Assembly: GCA_009694265.1 (NCBI GenBank)
Contig: SHVM01000003.1
Location: 1 to 64,000, forward strand
Length of the DNA: 64,000 nucleotides
Source of the DNA: Pseudolabrys sp.
Lineage (GTDB): Bacteria > Pseudomonadota > Alphaproteobacteria > Rhizobiales > Xanthobacteraceae
Direction: 5' to 3'
Shown: positions 34,055-46,215 of the stretch, piece after piece
Numbering within the stretch: position 1 is the first letter of the stretch
Layout: the number at the start of each line of letters is the position of its first letter
Notes under the pieces: generated by a model
What the model was told of the DNA's origin: nothing
Databases searched by the model: none
What the model saw: the letters and a program-made list of their open reading frames with translations, nothing else
Position numbers and translations under genes: made by a program

Positions 34055-35140
34055 CTACTCGCCGGTGCCCTGGCGCACTTGCCAGAAGCGCACCACGCGC
34101 TGGGCGGTGGCCGCGGTCAGCCGCTCGAAATTCTCGAAGGCGGCATCGAGCACTTGGCCCGTCGGCTTGGCGCCGGGCCGCGCGCTGATGACCTCGCGCA
34201 CGGTTGGCCAGCCGAAGCCGGCCGAGCGCGCCAGGATCAGCACCGGATCGGCACGTTCGCCGCTCATCAGCCGGTCCACCACCTCGACCGGCACCGCGCA
34301 TAAAGTGGCCAGCGCGGCGATGGTCTCTTCGTATTTTCCGGTCTTGGCGAATTCGGCGACGTCGGCTTCCGTGAGCTTGCGCTCCTTGTGCAGCGCGCGC
34401 ACCGTCGTCAGCGCCGACGCGTAGTTGCGCGGCGCCGCCTTGGCGGCGACCTCGTCGGTCACTTTCGCCAGCACGCGCCTGATCTCGGCCTGGGTTTCGG
34501 GCTTGGCTTGCGCCAGCAGGCGCTTCTGCACCACGTCGCTAGCTTGCATCAGCAATTGGCGGAACAGCCGCGGCGGAATATCGGTGCGCAGGCCGACTTT
34601 CTCGGCCAGTACGCCATCCTGCTCGGCGCGTTTCACCAGAGTGGTGAAGGCGCCTTCCGACAGCCGCGCCTGTTGATTGGTGGCAATACTGCGCGCGACA
34701 TCGCGATCGCCGCGATCGACGATAATTTCCGACAGCGCCTCGCTAATGCCGTGGCGACCCGACAGCGCCAGCAGATGCGCCTGGCTTTTGGTCTCGGCGA
34801 TGTACATGAGATCGGGATCGGCGAGCGCGGCGCCCTTAAGCATGGGGCCGGCGACCGCGATATCGTCATTCCTGGCGAGCTTGCTCACCACGCCGGCCGG
34901 CGCATTGGAAACCGGGGCGATCCGATGCGCGAGTTCCGCCAGCACATTGGCCTCGATCTCCTCGATCAGGCAACCGATGACGTCGTCAAACAGCGCGACG
35001 TGCTCGTCGTTGAAGGCCTTGGCGCCTTCGAGGAACAGGCCGGTGATACGGCGCAGCGTCTCGGCGCGTTTTTCCGCCGAGCCATGCTGGACGACATCTT
35101 CCAACTCGGGAAGCAACGACGCGGGTGCACCCATAATCAA
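34055..35140 (-). CDS. DUF2336-type helical-repeat protein
   Basis: 361 aa with repeated short helices (GISEALSEIIVDRGDRDVARSIATNQQARLSEGAFTTLVKRAEQDGVLAEKV) as in alphaproteobacterial DUF2336 proteins. Confidence 0.75.
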   Translation of the reverse strand: MIMGAPASLLPELEDVVQHGSAEKRAETLRRITGLFLEGAKAFNDEHVALFDDVIGCLIEEIEANVLAELAHRIAPVSNAPAGVVSKLARNDDIAVAGPMLKGAALADPDLMYIAETKSQAHLLALSGRHGISEALSEIIVDRGDRDVARSIATNQQARLSEGAFTTLVKRAEQDGVLAEKVGLRTDIPPRLFRQLLMQASDVVQKRLLAQAKPETQAEIRRVLAKVTDEVAAKAAPRNYASALTTVRALHKERKLTEADVAEFAKTGKYEETIAALATLCAVPVEVVDRLMSGERADPVLILARSAGFGWPTVREVISARPGAKPTGQVLDAAFENFERLTAATAQRVVRFWQVRQGTGE

Positions 35141-35335
35141 TAACCTGCAAACGGCCTGTGGAATTCGCTGGATCAGCGGCTTTACGCAAATTTAAGGGGA
35201 GATTCTGAAGGAAGGGTTAGTTCGGCAAAACGCCCGACTCCCTTGCGCTGGCCTCGCTCTACCCTTGCAAGAGCCCGGAAAATCGCTATATTTCAGCAGT
35301 CAAGCAATACACCCTCATAACCAATCAGGTTTTGA

Positions 35336-35365
35336 GAGTGGGTCCCCCGGGGCCCGCTCTTTTTT
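35336..35365 (+). terminator. Intrinsic-terminator-like hairpin in the rimP-nusA-infB leader
   Basis: GAGTGGGTCCCCCGGGGCCCGCTC followed by TTTTTT, about 10 bp before the rimP ATG. Confidence 0.6.
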
Positions 35366-35374
35366 GTTACCAAA

Positions 35375-36016
35375 ATGGCGCAAAGCGAGACCCTTCAGGC
35401 GGCCCCTAGAGCCGTTCAAAACGAGACCGAACCCAGGCTGATCGTCGAGCCCGGGCTGCCTGCCCGTGTCGCGGCCATCGCCGAGCCGGTCGTCGAGAGT
35501 CTCGGCTACCGTCTGGTGCGGGTGAAGGTGTCGGCCTCCGAAGGCTGCACCGTGCAGATCATGGCGGAACAGCCGGACGGCAGCATGACGGTGGAAGACT
35601 GCGAGGCGGTGTCGCGGGCGCTTTCGCCGGTGCTCGATGTGGCCGACCCGGTCGATCGCGCCTACCGGCTGGAGGTTTCCTCGCCCGGCATCGACCGGCC
35701 GCTGGTGCGCAAGTCCGATTTCGACCGGTTCAAAGGCCATCTGGTCAAGATCGAGATGGAAGTCCCGGTCAATGGGCGCAAGCGTTTCCGCGGCCAGCTG
35801 GCGGGAACGGAAGGCAACGCCGCGCGGCTTCGCCGCGACGATGCGGTGACAGGCGAGGACGCAGAGGTTCTGCTTTCGATTGATGACATGAGCGAAGCCA
35901 AGCTCGTGCTCACCGACGACCTGGTGACGCAAGCTTTGCGGCGCGAGAAGGCCGCCAAGCGCGAAGCGCGCGCGGCGAAACGGGAAGAACGACATCGCAG
36001 GCTCAAAAGATCATGA
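35375..36016 (+). CDS. rimP: Ribosome maturation factor RimP
   Basis: [72 protein letters not shown]. Confidence 0.95.
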   Translation: MAQSETLQAAPRAVQNETEPRLIVEPGLPARVAAIAEPVVESLGYRLVRVKVSASEGCTVQIMAEQPDGSMTVEDCEAVSRALSPVLDVADPVDRAYRLEVSSPGIDRPLVRKSDFDRFKGHLVKIEMEVPVNGRKRFRGQLAGTEGNAARLRRDDAVTGEDAEVLLSIDDMSEAKLVLTDDLVTQALRREKAAKREARAAKREERHRRLKRS

Positions 36017-36045
36017 GCAATGTTTTCAAAGAGGGAGAGTGAGCT

Positions 36046-37650
36046 ATGGCAGTGAGCGCCAACAGGCTCGAACTATTGCAAATCGCCGATGCAGTCGCGC
36101 GTGAAAAGTCCATCGACCGCGGCATTGTCATCGCCGCGATGGAGGACGCCATCGCCAAGGCGGCGCGGTCGCGCTACGGCGCGGAAACCGACGTGCATGC
36201 CGAGATCGAGCCGAAGACCGGCGATCTGCGGTTGACCCGCCACATGCTGGTGGTCGAGGCGATCGAAAACTCATCTAATCAGATCACGCTCGAGGACGCG
36301 CGCAAGCGCCATCCGGCAGCCCAGGTGGGCGACACCATCGCGGACCCTTTGCCGCCGCTGGAATATGGCCGCATCGCCGCGCAGTCCGCCAAGCAGGTTA
36401 TCGTGCAAAAAGTACGAGAGGCCGAGCGCGACCGGCAATATGCCGAATATAAGGATCGCATCGGCGAAATCGTCAACGGCGTCGTCAAGCGCGTCGAATA
36501 CGGCAACGTGGTGGTCGATCTCGGCCGCGGCGAGGCGATCGTGCGGCGTGACGAACTTCTGCCGCGCGAAGTGTTCCGCAACGGCGACCGCGTCCGCGCC
36601 TATATCTATGACGTGCGTCGCGAACCGCGCGGCCCGCAGATTTTCCTCTCGCGCACGCATCCGCAATTCACCGCCAAGCTGTTCGCGCAGGAAGTTCCGG
36701 AAATCTATGACGGCATCGTCGAGGTCAAGGCGGTTGCCCGCGACCCCGGCTCGCGCGCCAAGATCGCCGTGGTTTCGCGCGATTCCTCGGTCGATCCGGT
36801 CGGGGCCTGCGTCGGCATGCGCGGCTCGCGCGTACAGGCGGTGGTGAACGAATTGCAAGGCGAGAAGATCGACATCATTCCGTGGTCGCAGGACATCGCC
36901 ACCTTCGTGGTGAACGCGCTGGCGCCGGCGGAAGTCGCCAAGGTGGTGCTCGACGAAGACAAAGAGCGCATCGAAGTGGTGGTGCCGGATGCGCAGCTTT
37001 CGCTCGCCATCGGCCGGCGCGGCCAGAACGTGCGGCTCGCCTCCCAGCTCACCGGCTGGGATATCGACATTCTGACGGAACAGGAAGAGTCCGAGCGCCG
37101 CCAGGCCGAGTTCGAGAGCCGCACCAAGATTTTTGTCGAGGCGCTCAACCTCGATGAAGTCGTGGGGCAATTGCTGGCGTCGGAAGGTTTCGGCTCGATT
37201 GAGGAACTTGCCTTGGTGGACGAAAAGGAAATCGCCACCATCGAAGGCTTCGATGAAGAGACCGCGCGCGAATTGCAGGAACGCGCCAAGGAATATCTCG
37301 ACAAGCTGGAAGCCGAGCTCGACGCCAAACGTGTCGAACTGGGCGTTGAGGATGCGGTGAAAGACGTACCCGGCGTCACCACCAAGATGCTGGTGGCCTT
37401 TGGCGAGAACGGCGTGAAGACCGTGGAAGACCTCGCCGGCTGCGCGACCGACGATCTCACCGGCTGGACCGAACGCAAGGACGGCGAGGCCAAGCATGAG
37501 CCCGGCTTCCTCGACGGACTCAATGTCTCGCGCGAGGACGCCGAAGCCATGATCATGCAGGCCCGCGTGCTGGCCGGCTGGGTGACCGAGGCCGACATCG
37601 CTCCGCCGGCGGTGGAAGAAGAAGCAGCGGCGGAAGCACCGCAAGCGTAA
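36046..37650 (+). CDS. nusA: Transcription termination/antitermination protein NusA
   Basis: [23 protein letters not shown] region [50 protein letters not shown]. Confidence 0.97.
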   Translation: MAVSANRLELLQIADAVAREKSIDRGIVIAAMEDAIAKAARSRYGAETDVHAEIEPKTGDLRLTRHMLVVEAIENSSNQITLEDARKRHPAAQVGDTIADPLPPLEYGRIAAQSAKQVIVQKVREAERDRQYAEYKDRIGEIVNGVVKRVEYGNVVVDLGRGEAIVRRDELLPREVFRNGDRVRAYIYDVRREPRGPQIFLSRTHPQFTAKLFAQEVPEIYDGIVEVKAVARDPGSRAKIAVVSRDSSVDPVGACVGMRGSRVQAVVNELQGEKIDIIPWSQDIATFVVNALAPAEVAKVVLDEDKERIEVVVPDAQLSLAIGRRGQNVRLASQLTGWDIDILTEQEESERRQAEFESRTKIFVEALNLDEVVGQLLASEGFGSIEELALVDEKEIATIEGFDEETARELQERAKEYLDKLEAELDAKRVELGVEDAVKDVPGVTTKMLVAFGENGVKTVEDLAGCATDDLTGWTERKDGEAKHEPGFLDGLNVSREDAEAMIMQARVLAGWVTEADIAPPAVEEEAAAEAPQA

Positions 37651-37657
37651 CCGGAGA

Positions 37658-38392
37658 ATGACACCAACGATGCTGGCAATGGCGCAACACAGCGAGCAAG
37701 ACGGCGAACTCGACGGCGGGACGATCAGCGTCGCGGCGGGCACGATACGCAATTGCGCGCTGACCCGGAACCCGATGCCGGTGTCGGACATGATCCGCTT
37801 TGTTGTGGGACCCGCCGGCGAGGCGGTGCCCGACATCAAGCGAAAATTGCCCGGCCGCGGTATCTGGATCACGTCGACCCGGGCCGCGATCGAGGAATCG
37901 ATCAAGCGCAATGTGTTCGCTCGCGGCTTCAAACGGGACGTACGGGTCGCCCAGAATCTGGCGGCGCAAACCGAGCACCTGCTGGAGAGCGCCGCGCTCG
38001 ATGCGCTGGCGATGGCCGGCAAGGCCGGAAACGTGATCGGCGGTTTTTCCAAGGTCGAAGCGGCCATTGGCCGCGATGACGTACTGGCGCTGATTCATGC
38101 CGCTGACGCCGCCGCCGACGGAAAGCGGAAGTTGGATGCGGCCTTACACCGTAATAGTAGCGAAAAATCGCGTGAAATAGCGGTGATCGGCGCCTTTAGC
38201 GGCGCCCAATTGGATTTGGCATTGAACCGCTCAAATGTGGTACATGCAGCCCTGCTTGCCGGACCCAGGAGCGAGACTTTTCTCGCTCGCGTGACACGCT
38301 TAGAGCGCTTTCGGAATTCGCCCGATGCAGTTAGCGCGAATGCGCCGACGGATGGCGCACAACGACAAAATTTGGGACAAAGTTTGGAATGA
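37658..38392 (+). CDS. YlxR-family RNA-binding protein with L7Ae-like domain
   Basis: [41 protein letters not shown]; located between nusA and infB. Start may be 37670. Confidence 0.85.
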   Translation: MTPTMLAMAQHSEQDGELDGGTISVAAGTIRNCALTRNPMPVSDMIRFVVGPAGEAVPDIKRKLPGRGIWITSTRAAIEESIKRNVFARGFKRDVRVAQNLAAQTEHLLESAALDALAMAGKAGNVIGGFSKVEAAIGRDDVLALIHAADAAADGKRKLDAALHRNSSEKSREIAVIGAFSGAQLDLALNRSNVVHAALLAGPRSETFLARVTRLERFRNSPDAVSANAPTDGAQRQNLGQSLE

Positions 38393-40938
38393 GCGAAACG
38401 AAGAATCCTGGCGAGAAGAAACTGACGCTGTCGCTTAAGCCGCGCACCGAAACGGGCGTGGTGCGTCAGAGCTTCAGCCATGGCCGCAGCAAGCAGGTCG
38501 TCGTCGAGAAAATCAAACGCCGCAGCGTCGGCGGAACGGCCGAGGCCAAGCCCGAGCCGGCGCCGGTCGCGGCACCCAAGAAAAAAGCCGCCGCGCCGAA
38601 AGCCGCGGCCCCCGCGGCTGCGCCTGCCGAGGCACCCAAGCCGTCCGGCGTCGTGCTGCGTACGCTGACCGAAGAAGAGCGCGTCGCGCGCGCACATGCT
38701 CTTGCCGATTCGCGCGTGCGCGAGGCCGAAGAGCGCAAGATCGCCGAGGAAGAATCGCGCCGCCGCAAAAGCCGCGAGGGCATCGACAAAACCGAACGTG
38801 ACGCGGCAGATCTGCGCAAGCGCGAGGAAGACGATCGCCGCAAGCACGACGAAGAAACGAAAAAGAAAGCCGACGAAGTCGCCAAGAAGCGTTTCGGCGA
38901 GGAAGAGGCCAAGCGCAGCGGGCCAGGCGCCCGCCTTACCCTTGAAGCCGATGAGGATGAACCGCCACGCGTGTCACGGCGTCCCGGTGGCGGCGCCGCG
39001 CGTCCGGCTGCCGCGCGCCCGACCGCGCCACGCGCCGGCGTCGAGAAACAACGCGGCCGCCTCACGCTGGTCACGGCACTGCGCGCCGACGAAGTGCGCG
39101 AACGCTCCGTCGCATCGTTCCGCCGCCGCACCCAGCGGCTTAAGGGCCATGCTTCCAACGAGCCGAAGGAAAAGCTCGTGCGCGAAGTCACCATCCCCGA
39201 AGCGATCACGATTTCCGATCTCGCCAACCGCATGTCGGAACGCGCGGTCGACGTGATCCGCCTGCTGATGGCGCAAGGGCAGATGTTGCAGATCAACGAC
39301 GTGATCGACGCCGACACCGCCCAGCTTATCGCCGAGGAAATGGGTCACTCGGTCCGCCGCGTGGCGGAAGCCGACGTGGAAGAAGGCCTGTTTGACAAGG
39401 TGGATGAGACCGAAGCGACGGCGCCGCGTGCGCCGGTCGTCACCGTCATGGGCCATGTCGACCACGGCAAGACCTCGCTGCTCGACGCCATCCGCTCGAC
39501 CGACGTTGTCGCCGGCGAAGCCGGCGGCATCACACAGCACATTGGCGCCTATCAGGTGACCGCGCCATCCGGCGCCAAGATCACCTTCATCGACACGCCC
39601 GGCCACGCCGCCTTCACGGCGATGCGCGCGCGCGGCGCCAAGGTCACCGACATCGTCGTTCTGGTGGTTGCCGCCGATGACGGCGTGATGCCTCAGACGA
39701 TTGAAGCGATCCATCACGCCAAGGCGGCGAAGGTGCCGATCATTGTCGCGATCAACAAGATCGACAAGCCGGACGCCAAGCCGGACCGCGTGCGCACCGA
39801 ACTGCTGCAGCACGAGATCCAGGTCGAATCCCTGGGCGGCGAAGTGGTGGACGTGGAAGTGTCCGCCACCAAGAAGACCAATATCGACAAGCTGCTGGAA
39901 ATGCTCGGACTGCAGGCCGAAATTCTCGACCTCAAGGCCAATACCGACCGTCCGGCCGAAGGCACCGTGATTGAGGCCAAGCTCGACCGTGGCCGCGGCC
40001 CGGTGGCGACCGTGCTGGTCCAGCGCGGTACGCTGCGGGTCGGCGACCTTGTGGTGGCTGGCGCCGAGTGGGGCCGCGTGCGCGCCTTGGTGTCCGACAC
40101 CGGCGAGCCGATCGAGGCCGCCGGACCGTCCATGCCGGTCGAAGTACTGGGTTTCTCCGGCACGCCCGATGCCGGCGACCGCCTGGCGGTCGTCGACAAC
40201 GAAGCGCGCGCCCGCGAAGTCACCGCTTACCGCGGCCGCCAGAAGCGCGAGAAAACGGCCACGCGCGCCACCGGCATGCGCGGTTCGCTCGAGCAGATGA
40301 TGGCGCAGGCCAAGACCTCGGGCCGCAAGGAATTTTCGCTGGTGATCAAGGCCGACGTGCAAGGCTCGCTCGAAGCCATTATCGGCGCGCTCGACAAGAT
40401 GGCGACCGACGAAGTCGCCGCGCGCGTGCTGCATGCCGGCGTCGGCGGCATTTCCGGTTCCGACGTGACGCTGGCCGAGGCCTCGGGCGTTCCGATCATC
40501 GCCTTCAACGTGCGCGCCAACAAGGAAGCGCGCGAGGCGGCCGAGCGCGTCGGCATCGAAATCCGCTACTACAACATCATTTACGATCTCGTCGACGACG
40601 TGAAAAAGGCGATGTCCGGGCTGCTGGCGCCGACACTGCGCGAGACCATGCTGGGCAATGCGCAAATCCTGGAAATCTTCAAGGTCTCCAAGGTCGGCAA
40701 TATCGCTGGCTGCCGCGTCACCGACGGCACCGTGGAGCGCGGCGCCAATGTGCGGCTGATCCGCGACAACGTGGTGATCCACGAAGGCAAACTCAGTCAA
40801 CTCAAGCGCTTCAAGGACGACGCCAAGGAAGTTCCCGCCGGCCAGGAATGCGGCATGGCCTTTGAGAACTACCAGGACATGCGCGCCAGCGACGTGATCG
40901 AATGCTACCGGGTGGAGACGATTCAACGCAGCCTGTGA
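38389..40938 (+). CDS. infB: Translation initiation factor IF-2
   Basis: [79 protein letters not shown]. Confidence 0.98.
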   Translation: MSETKNPGEKKLTLSLKPRTETGVVRQSFSHGRSKQVVVEKIKRRSVGGTAEAKPEPAPVAAPKKKAAAPKAAAPAAAPAEAPKPSGVVLRTLTEEERVARAHALADSRVREAEERKIAEEESRRRKSREGIDKTERDAADLRKREEDDRRKHDEETKKKADEVAKKRFGEEEAKRSGPGARLTLEADEDEPPRVSRRPGGGAARPAAARPTAPRAGVEKQRGRLTLVTALRADEVRERSVASFRRRTQRLKGHASNEPKEKLVREVTIPEAITISDLANRMSERAVDVIRLLMAQGQMLQINDVIDADTAQLIAEEMGHSVRRVAEADVEEGLFDKVDETEATAPRAPVVTVMGHVDHGKTSLLDAIRSTDVVAGEAGGITQHIGAYQVTAPSGAKITFIDTPGHAAFTAMRARGAKVTDIVVLVVAADDGVMPQTIEAIHHAKAAKVPIIVAINKIDKPDAKPDRVRTELLQHEIQVESLGGEVVDVEVSATKKTNIDKLLEMLGLQAEILDLKANTDRPAEGTVIEAKLDRGRGPVATVLVQRGTLRVGDLVVAGAEWGRVRALVSDTGEPIEAAGPSMPVEVLGFSGTPDAGDRLAVVDNEARAREVTAYRGRQKREKTATRATGMRGSLEQMMAQAKTSGRKEFSLVIKADVQGSLEAIIGALDKMATDEVAARVLHAGVGGISGSDVTLAEASGVPIIAFNVRANKEAREAAERVGIEIRYYNIIYDLVDDVKKAMSGLLAPTLRETMLGNAQILEIFKVSKVGNIAGCRVTDGTVERGANVRLIRDNVVIHEGKLSQLKRFKDDAKEVPAGQECGMAFENYQDMRASDVIECYRVETIQRSL

Positions 40939-41046
40939 GTCCAAATCTCAAGGCTTCGGTTTAGAAATTCTCCGCCCTTTCCACTGTCATGCCCGGGCTT
41001 GACCAGGGCATCCCGCTTAGGGACGCACAATGCCCTCCTAATCGGG

Positions 41047-41069
41047 ATGGCCGGAATAAATCCGGCCAT
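41047..41069. repeat. Hairpin ATGGCCGGA-ATAAA-TCCGGCCAT upstream of rbfA
   Basis: Perfect 9-bp inverted repeat, part of a compound intergenic repeat from about 40986. Confidence 0.6.
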
Positions 41070-41092
41070 GATAATTAAATTATTGGACCATT

Positions 41093-41506
41093 ATGACCCG
41101 TAAAAAAAGTCACCGAGACAGCGGCACGCCCGGCGGTTCGCAGCGCCAGTTGCGCGTCGGCGAACTGGTGCGCCATGCGCTGGCCGAATTGCTCACGCGC
41201 GGCGAGGTGCACGATCCAGTGATCGAGGGCCATCTCATCACCGTGCCGGAAGTGCGCATGAGCCCCGACCTGCGGCTGGCGACGATCTACATCATGCCGC
41301 TGGCCGGCCGTGACACTGAGGAAGTGGTCGCCGCTTTCGAGCGCAACAAGAAATTCCTGCGCGGCGAGATCGCCCACACCATCAATCTCAAATTCGCGCC
41401 CGACCTACGTTTTCGCGTCGACGACCGCTTCGCGGAAGTCGAGCGCATCGAGAAGCTGCTGCGCTCGCCGCAAGTCAAGCGCGATCTGGAAAAGGATGGC
41501 AAGTGA
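41093..41506 (+). CDS. rbfA: Ribosome-binding factor A
   Basis: [42 protein letters not shown]. Confidence 0.95.
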   Translation: MTRKKSHRDSGTPGGSQRQLRVGELVRHALAELLTRGEVHDPVIEGHLITVPEVRMSPDLRLATIYIMPLAGRDTEEVVAAFERNKKFLRGEIAHTINLKFAPDLRFRVDDRFAEVERIEKLLRSPQVKRDLEKDGK

Positions 41507-42645
41507 ATCAAGACGAGATCAACGATCTCTCTCGGCCTCATGCTGAGGCGGCGCCAAAGATGCCGTCTCGAAGCCCGCAAGTCGGGCTTGCCCGACTTGC
41601 GTCTTCGGAAACGTCGATCTCGGGTAAACCCGAGATCGGTGGACCGCCCGCTCCTCAGGATGAGGGCGGAGAGCGGCAGCGGAAAAAACAATTCCGCCGC
41701 GACAAGCGCGACGTCCACGGCTGGGTCGTGCTCGACAAGCCGGTCGGCATGACCTCGACCCATGCGGTCAGCGTGATCAAGCGTTTGTTCACCGCCAAGC
41801 GCGCCGGCCATGCCGGCACGCTCGATCCGCTCGCCTCCGGCTGCCTGCCGATCGCGTTGGGCGAGGCCACCAAGACCGTCCCCTTCGTCATGGACGGCCG
41901 CAAGCTCTACCGCTTCACCGTGCGCTGGGGCGAGGAACGGGATACCGACGACGCCGAGGGCCGGGTCGTCGAACGGAGCGGCCTGCGGCCGCCGGCCGAG
42001 GCCATTCGCGCCTTGCTGCCATCCTACACCGGCACCATTCAGCAGGTGCCGCCGCGTTATTCGGCCATCAAGATCGAGGGCGAACGCGCCTATGACCTCG
42101 CCCGCGACGGCCAAACGGTGGAACTCGTGGCCCGCCCGGTCGATATTGGCCGCCTGGAGCTGATGGAGGTCCCCGACCCCGACCATGCGGTCCTCGAGGC
42201 CGAATGCGGCAAGGGCACCTATGTACGCTCGCTCGCCCGCGACCTGGGCCGGGCGCTGGGCTGTTTCGGCCATGTCAGCGCGCTGCGGCGGGCCGTGGTA
42301 GGCTCGTTTACCGAAAAAACCATGATTTCACTGGAAGATTTGGAGGCTCTGTGCCATAGAGCCGCTGCCGGTGAGGCTAGCCTCGCCGACGCCCTCATGC
42401 CCGTTGAGACCGCGCTGGACGACATCCCGGCGCTGGCCATCAGCCGGGCTGATGCGGCAAGGCTGACGAGAGGCCAAGCCGTTTTGTTGCGCGGACGGGA
42501 CGCACCCAATTTCCGCGGTACGGTTTATGTCACGGTTTCGGGCCAGCTACTGGCCCTGGCCGAACTGGATCGTGGCGAGATCGTCCCCAAGCGCGTGTTT
42601 AACCTCGCCGGCCTGATTGGCAGAGCCGGCGTCAAGAAAGGATGA
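41503..42645 (+). CDS. truB: tRNA pseudouridine(55) synthase TruB with repeat-encoded N-terminal extension
   Basis: [55 protein letters not shown] start overlaps rbfA stop. Confidence 0.95.
   Translation: MNQDEINDLSRPHAEAAPKMPSRSPQVGLARLASSETSISGKPEIGGPPAPQDEGGERQRKKQFRRDKRDVHGWVVLDKPVGMTSTHAVSVIKRLFTAKRAGHAGTLDPLASGCLPIALGEATKTVPFVMDGRKLYRFTVRWGEERDTDDAEGRVVERSGLRPPAEAIRALLPSYTGTIQQVPPRYSAIKIEGERAYDLARDGQTVELVARPVDIGRLELMEVPDPDHAVLEAECGKGTYVRSLARDLGRALGCFGHVSALRRAVVGSFTEKTMISLEDLEALCHRAAAGEASLADALMPVETALDDIPALAISRADAARLTRGQAVLLRGRDAPNFRGTVYVTVSGQLLALAELDRGEIVPKRVFNLAGLIGRAGVKKG
41536..41665. repeat. Multi-palindrome repeat element inside the truB reading frame
   Basis: Outer arms CCTCATGCTGAGG (41536-41548)/CCTCAGGATGAGG (41653-41665); CGCAAGTCGGGC/GCCCGACTTGCG (41576-41587/41590-41601); CGATCTCGGGT/ACCCGAGATCG (41615-41625/41628-41638). 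Confidence 0.85.
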
Positions 42646-42648
42646 CCG

Positions 42649-42918
42649 ATGTCGGTTACCGCCGGCCGCAAGGCCGAAGTCATTAAGGCGTTCGCCAACA
42701 AGTCCGGCGATACCGGTTCGCCCGAAGTTCAGGTGGCGATCCTGTCCGAGCGCATCAATAATCTCACCGAGCATTTCAAGACCCACGTCAAGGACAACCA
42801 TTCCCGCCGTGGATTGCTCAAGATGGTGAGCCAGCGCCGGACCTTGCTCGATTACCTGCGGCGCAGCAATGAAGGCAGCTACAAGGCTTTGATCGAGAAG
42901 CTCGGCATCCGCCGATAA
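42649..42918 (+). CDS. rpsO: 30S ribosomal protein S15
   Basis: [48 protein letters not shown]. Confidence 0.97.
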   Translation: MSVTAGRKAEVIKAFANKSGDTGSPEVQVAILSERINNLTEHFKTHVKDNHSRRGLLKMVSQRRTLLDYLRRSNEGSYKALIEKLGIRR

Positions 42919-42960
42919 TTTTGTACCCGCGCGGGCGGCAATCGCCCCGCGCGTTCCGAA

Positions 42961-42984
42961 GGCGAATGCAAGAACGCATTCGCC
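42961..42984 (+). promoter_or_regulatory. Hairpin in the rpsO-pnp intergenic leader
   Basis: GGCGAATGC-AAGAAC-GCATTCGCC perfect 9-bp stem. Confidence 0.5.
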
Positions 42985-43189
42985 GATTTGATCCGGCGGC
43001 GATGGCGCTGCCGGCGACAAGCAAGAGCCGACAAGGTTCGCCTCTTGCGACAAGGCAAGGCTCAAAACGCCATGGCAGGATCGCCAGACGCTGTTCGCAT
43101 CCCGCTTCCCACGGGGACGCGCGACAGCTTCTCGCCGTCTTGCTCATGGCTTTCGGGACTTGGCCGAAAACCAATGAGAGAAAAACGCA

Positions 43190-45343
43190 ATGTTCGATAT
43201 GCATCGAGTTGAACTCGATTGGGGCGGGCGCAAGCTCGTCCTCGAGACCGGCCGCGTCGCGCGGCAAGCCGACGGTGCCGTGCTCGCCACCTATGGCGAG
43301 ACCACCGTGCTCGCCACCGCCGTGGCGGCCAAGACGCCGCGCGAAGGTGTCGACTTCCTGCCGCTCACGGTCGACTACCAGGAAAAATATTATGCCGCGG
43401 GCCGTATTCCCGGCGGCTACTTCAAGCGCGAAGGCCGGCCGACCGAAAAAGAAACGCTGGTCTCCCGCCTGATCGACCGCCCGATCCGGCCACTATTCGC
43501 CGACGGCTGGCGTTGCGAAACGCAGGTCATCGTCACGACACTGTCGCACGATCTCGAAAACGATCCCGACATTCTGGCGCTGGTCGCAGCCTCCGCTGCG
43601 CTCACGCTGTCGGGCGCCCCCTTCATGGGCCCGATCGGCGCCGCGCGCGTCGGCTTCGTCAATAATGAATATGTGCTCAATCCGACGCTCGACGAGATGG
43701 CCGAGAGCCAGCTCGATCTGGTGGTGGCCGGCACCGCCGACGCGGTGCTTATGGTCGAATCGGAAGCCAAGGAGCTCAACGAAGACGTGATGCTCGGCGC
43801 CGTGATGTTCGGCCACCGGCATTTCCAGCCGGTGATCGAAGCCATCATCAAGCTCGCGGAAAAGGCGGCCAAGGAGCCGCGCGATCACCAGGTCGCCGAC
43901 GACAAGGCGCTCGAAAAGGAAATGCTCGGCATTGCCGAGAAGGCCTTGCGCGCGGCCTATGCCATCCCGGCCAAGCAAGAGCGCCAGAACGCCGTCGCGG
44001 CCGCCAAGGCCAAGGTGATGGAACACTATTTCCCCGGCGGCGTGGACAATCCGGACTACACCAAGCTGCGCATCGGCGGCGTGTTCAAGGAGCTGGAGGC
44101 CAAGATCGTACGCTGGAACATTCTCGATACCGGCAAGCGCATCGACGGCCGCGATCTCAAGACCGTGCGCCAGATTGTCACCGAAGTCGGCCTGTTGCCG
44201 CGCACCCATGGCTCGGCGTTGTTCACCCGCGGCGAAACCCAGGCGCTGGTGGTCGCCACGCTCGGCACCGGCGAGGACGAGCAATGGATCGACGCGCTGC
44301 AGGGCAGCTACAAGGAATCCTTCCTGCTGCACTATAACTTTCCTCCCTATTCGGTCGGTGAGACCGGCCGCATGGGCGGAACCAAGCGGCGCGAAATCGG
44401 CCACGGCAAACTGGCCTGGCGCGCGCTGCATCCGCTACTGCCGAAGGCGGAGGAATTCCCCTACACCATCCGTCTGGTGTCCGAGATCACCGAGTCGAAC
44501 GGCTCGTCCTCGATGGCTTCGGTGTGCGGCGGCTCGCTCGCGCTGATGGACGCCGGCGTGCCGATCAAGCGGCCGGCCGCGGGCATCGCGATGGGTCTCA
44601 TTCTCGAGGACAAGCGTTTCGCCGTGCTGTCGGACATTCTCGGCGACGAGGATCATCTCGGCGACATGGATTTCAAGGTGGCCGGCACCGATCAGGGCAT
44701 CACGTCGTTGCAGATGGACATCAAGATCGCCGGCATCACCGAGGAGATCATGAAGGTCGCACTCGGCCAGGCCAAAGACGGCCGCATGCACATCCTCGGC
44801 GAAATGGGCAAGGCGCTGACCTCAGCGCGCGCCGAGCTGGGCGAGCACGCCCCGCGCATCGAGATGTTCAAGATCCCGACCGACAAAATCCGCGAAGTGA
44901 TCGGCACCGGCGGCAAGGTGATCCGCGAGATCGTCGAGAAGACCGGCGCCAAGATCAACATCGAGGACGACGGTTCGGTCAAGGTCGCCTCCGCCGACGG
45001 CGAGTCGATCAAGGCGGCGATCAAATGGATCAAGTCGATCGCCTCCGATCCGGAACCCGGCACGATCTACGACGGCACCGTGGTCAAGGTGATGGACTTC
45101 GGTGCCTTCGTGAATTTCTTTGGCGCCAAGGACGGCCTGGTGCATATCAGCCAGCTCGCCGCGCACCGGGTCAACAAGGTCAACGATGTCGTCAAGGAAG
45201 GCGACAAGGTGAAGGTCAAGCTGCTGGGCATGGACGAGCGCGGCAAAGTGCGCCTGTCGATGAAGGCAGTCGACCAGACCACCGGCGAGGACCTGGAAGC
45301 CAAGCAGGCCGCAGCACCCCAGCAGGCGGCCGGCGCGGAATAA
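43190..45343 (+). CDS. pnp: Polyribonucleotide nucleotidyltransferase
   Basis: [53 protein letters not shown] and S1 domains at the C-terminus. Confidence 0.98.
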   Translation: MFDMHRVELDWGGRKLVLETGRVARQADGAVLATYGETTVLATAVAAKTPREGVDFLPLTVDYQEKYYAAGRIPGGYFKREGRPTEKETLVSRLIDRPIRPLFADGWRCETQVIVTTLSHDLENDPDILALVAASAALTLSGAPFMGPIGAARVGFVNNEYVLNPTLDEMAESQLDLVVAGTADAVLMVESEAKELNEDVMLGAVMFGHRHFQPVIEAIIKLAEKAAKEPRDHQVADDKALEKEMLGIAEKALRAAYAIPAKQERQNAVAAAKAKVMEHYFPGGVDNPDYTKLRIGGVFKELEAKIVRWNILDTGKRIDGRDLKTVRQIVTEVGLLPRTHGSALFTRGETQALVVATLGTGEDEQWIDALQGSYKESFLLHYNFPPYSVGETGRMGGTKRREIGHGKLAWRALHPLLPKAEEFPYTIRLVSEITESNGSSSMASVCGGSLALMDAGVPIKRPAAGIAMGLILEDKRFAVLSDILGDEDHLGDMDFKVAGTDQGITSLQMDIKIAGITEEIMKVALGQAKDGRMHILGEMGKALTSARAELGEHAPRIEMFKIPTDKIREVIGTGGKVIREIVEKTGAKINIEDDGSVKVASADGESIKAAIKWIKSIASDPEPGTIYDGTVVKVMDFGAFVNFFGAKDGLVHISQLAAHRVNKVNDVVKEGDKVKVKLLGMDERGKVRLSMKAVDQTTGEDLEAKQAAAPQQAAGAE

Positions 45344-45368
45344 TCGCCGCAACACACTTATGCGAAAA

Positions 45369-45395
45369 GGGCGGCCCTCGTGGCCGCCCTTTTTT
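45369..45395 (+). terminator. Intrinsic terminator after pnp
   Basis: GGGCGGCC-CTCGT-GGCCGCCC-TTTTTT. Confidence 0.9.
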
Positions 45396-45416
45396 ATTTT
45401 GGCTGGTGCTGGCGGC

Positions 45417-46118
45417 CTAACGCCGCCGTTTTCCTTTGGCGATTGGCATCTCATCCTGCAGCCAGCGCGCAACGAAGCCGCCGATCAGACCGCCGAGGAT
45501 CGGCGCCACCCAGAACAGCCAGAGCGTATTCCAGGCGTCCGGCCCGCCGAAGATCGCTGTCGCGGTCGAGCGCGCCGGATTGAGCGAAGCATTCGACACC
45601 GGAATAGCGATCAGGTGAAACAATGTCAGTGACAGGCCGATGGCGACCGGCGCAAAGCCGGCCGGCGCGCGCTTCGAGGTCACGCCGACGATCACCATCA
45701 GGAACAGCGCGGTAATCACCACCTCGGTAAGAAATACGGCTGCCAGAGAGAAGCCTTTGGCGCCGCCATAGAGATTGGAAATATCCGTGAAGCTGTTCCA
45801 TTTTCCCGCCGGCGCGCCCATCAGCACCAGATAGAACACGCCCGCGGCCGACGCGCCGCCAAGAACTTGCGCGATAATGTAGGCGGGCGCCTTGTCGAGC
45901 GCGAAACGGCCGCCGGCGGCGAGGCCGAGCGTAACGGCGGGATTGAAATGCCCGCCCGAAATATGGCCGACGGCGAAGGCCATCGCCAGCACCGAAAGGC
46001 CGACCGCGAAAGCGATGGCAACAAGACTCGCCGATGGCGCGGAAAAAAGCCCCGCACCGCAGACCGCGGATACAAGCGCGAAAGTGCCGATGAACTCGGC
46101 GCCCAATTCTTTTGACAT
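45417..46118 (-). CDS. aqpZ: Aquaporin Z family channel
   Basis: Two NPA motifs (SGGHFNPAVTLGL, NASLNPARSTATA), TM pattern. Confidence 0.93.
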   Translation of the reverse strand: MSKELGAEFIGTFALVSAVCGAGLFSAPSASLVAIAFAVGLSVLAMAFAVGHISGGHFNPAVTLGLAAGGRFALDKAPAYIIAQVLGGASAAGVFYLVLMGAPAGKWNSFTDISNLYGGAKGFSLAAVFLTEVVITALFLMVIVGVTSKRAPAGFAPVAIGLSLTLFHLIAIPVSNASLNPARSTATAIFGGPDAWNTLWLFWVAPILGGLIGGFVARWLQDEMPIAKGKRRR

Positions 46119-46215
46119 TGTCCCGTCCCCCATGAGGCTGAACCCAGTTTGGCTCAGCGATTCGCGCGCATGGTTCTACAAGCGCGCCTAAAGGGCAATC
46201 GGTTGAAGGGAAATA

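Noticed and set aside
36271-38067. 598-aa minus-strand ORF opposite nusA
   Set aside because: Same antisense-shadow effect; no recognisable motif.
38974-40944. 656-aa minus-strand ORF opposite infB
   Set aside because: Antisense shadow of infB.
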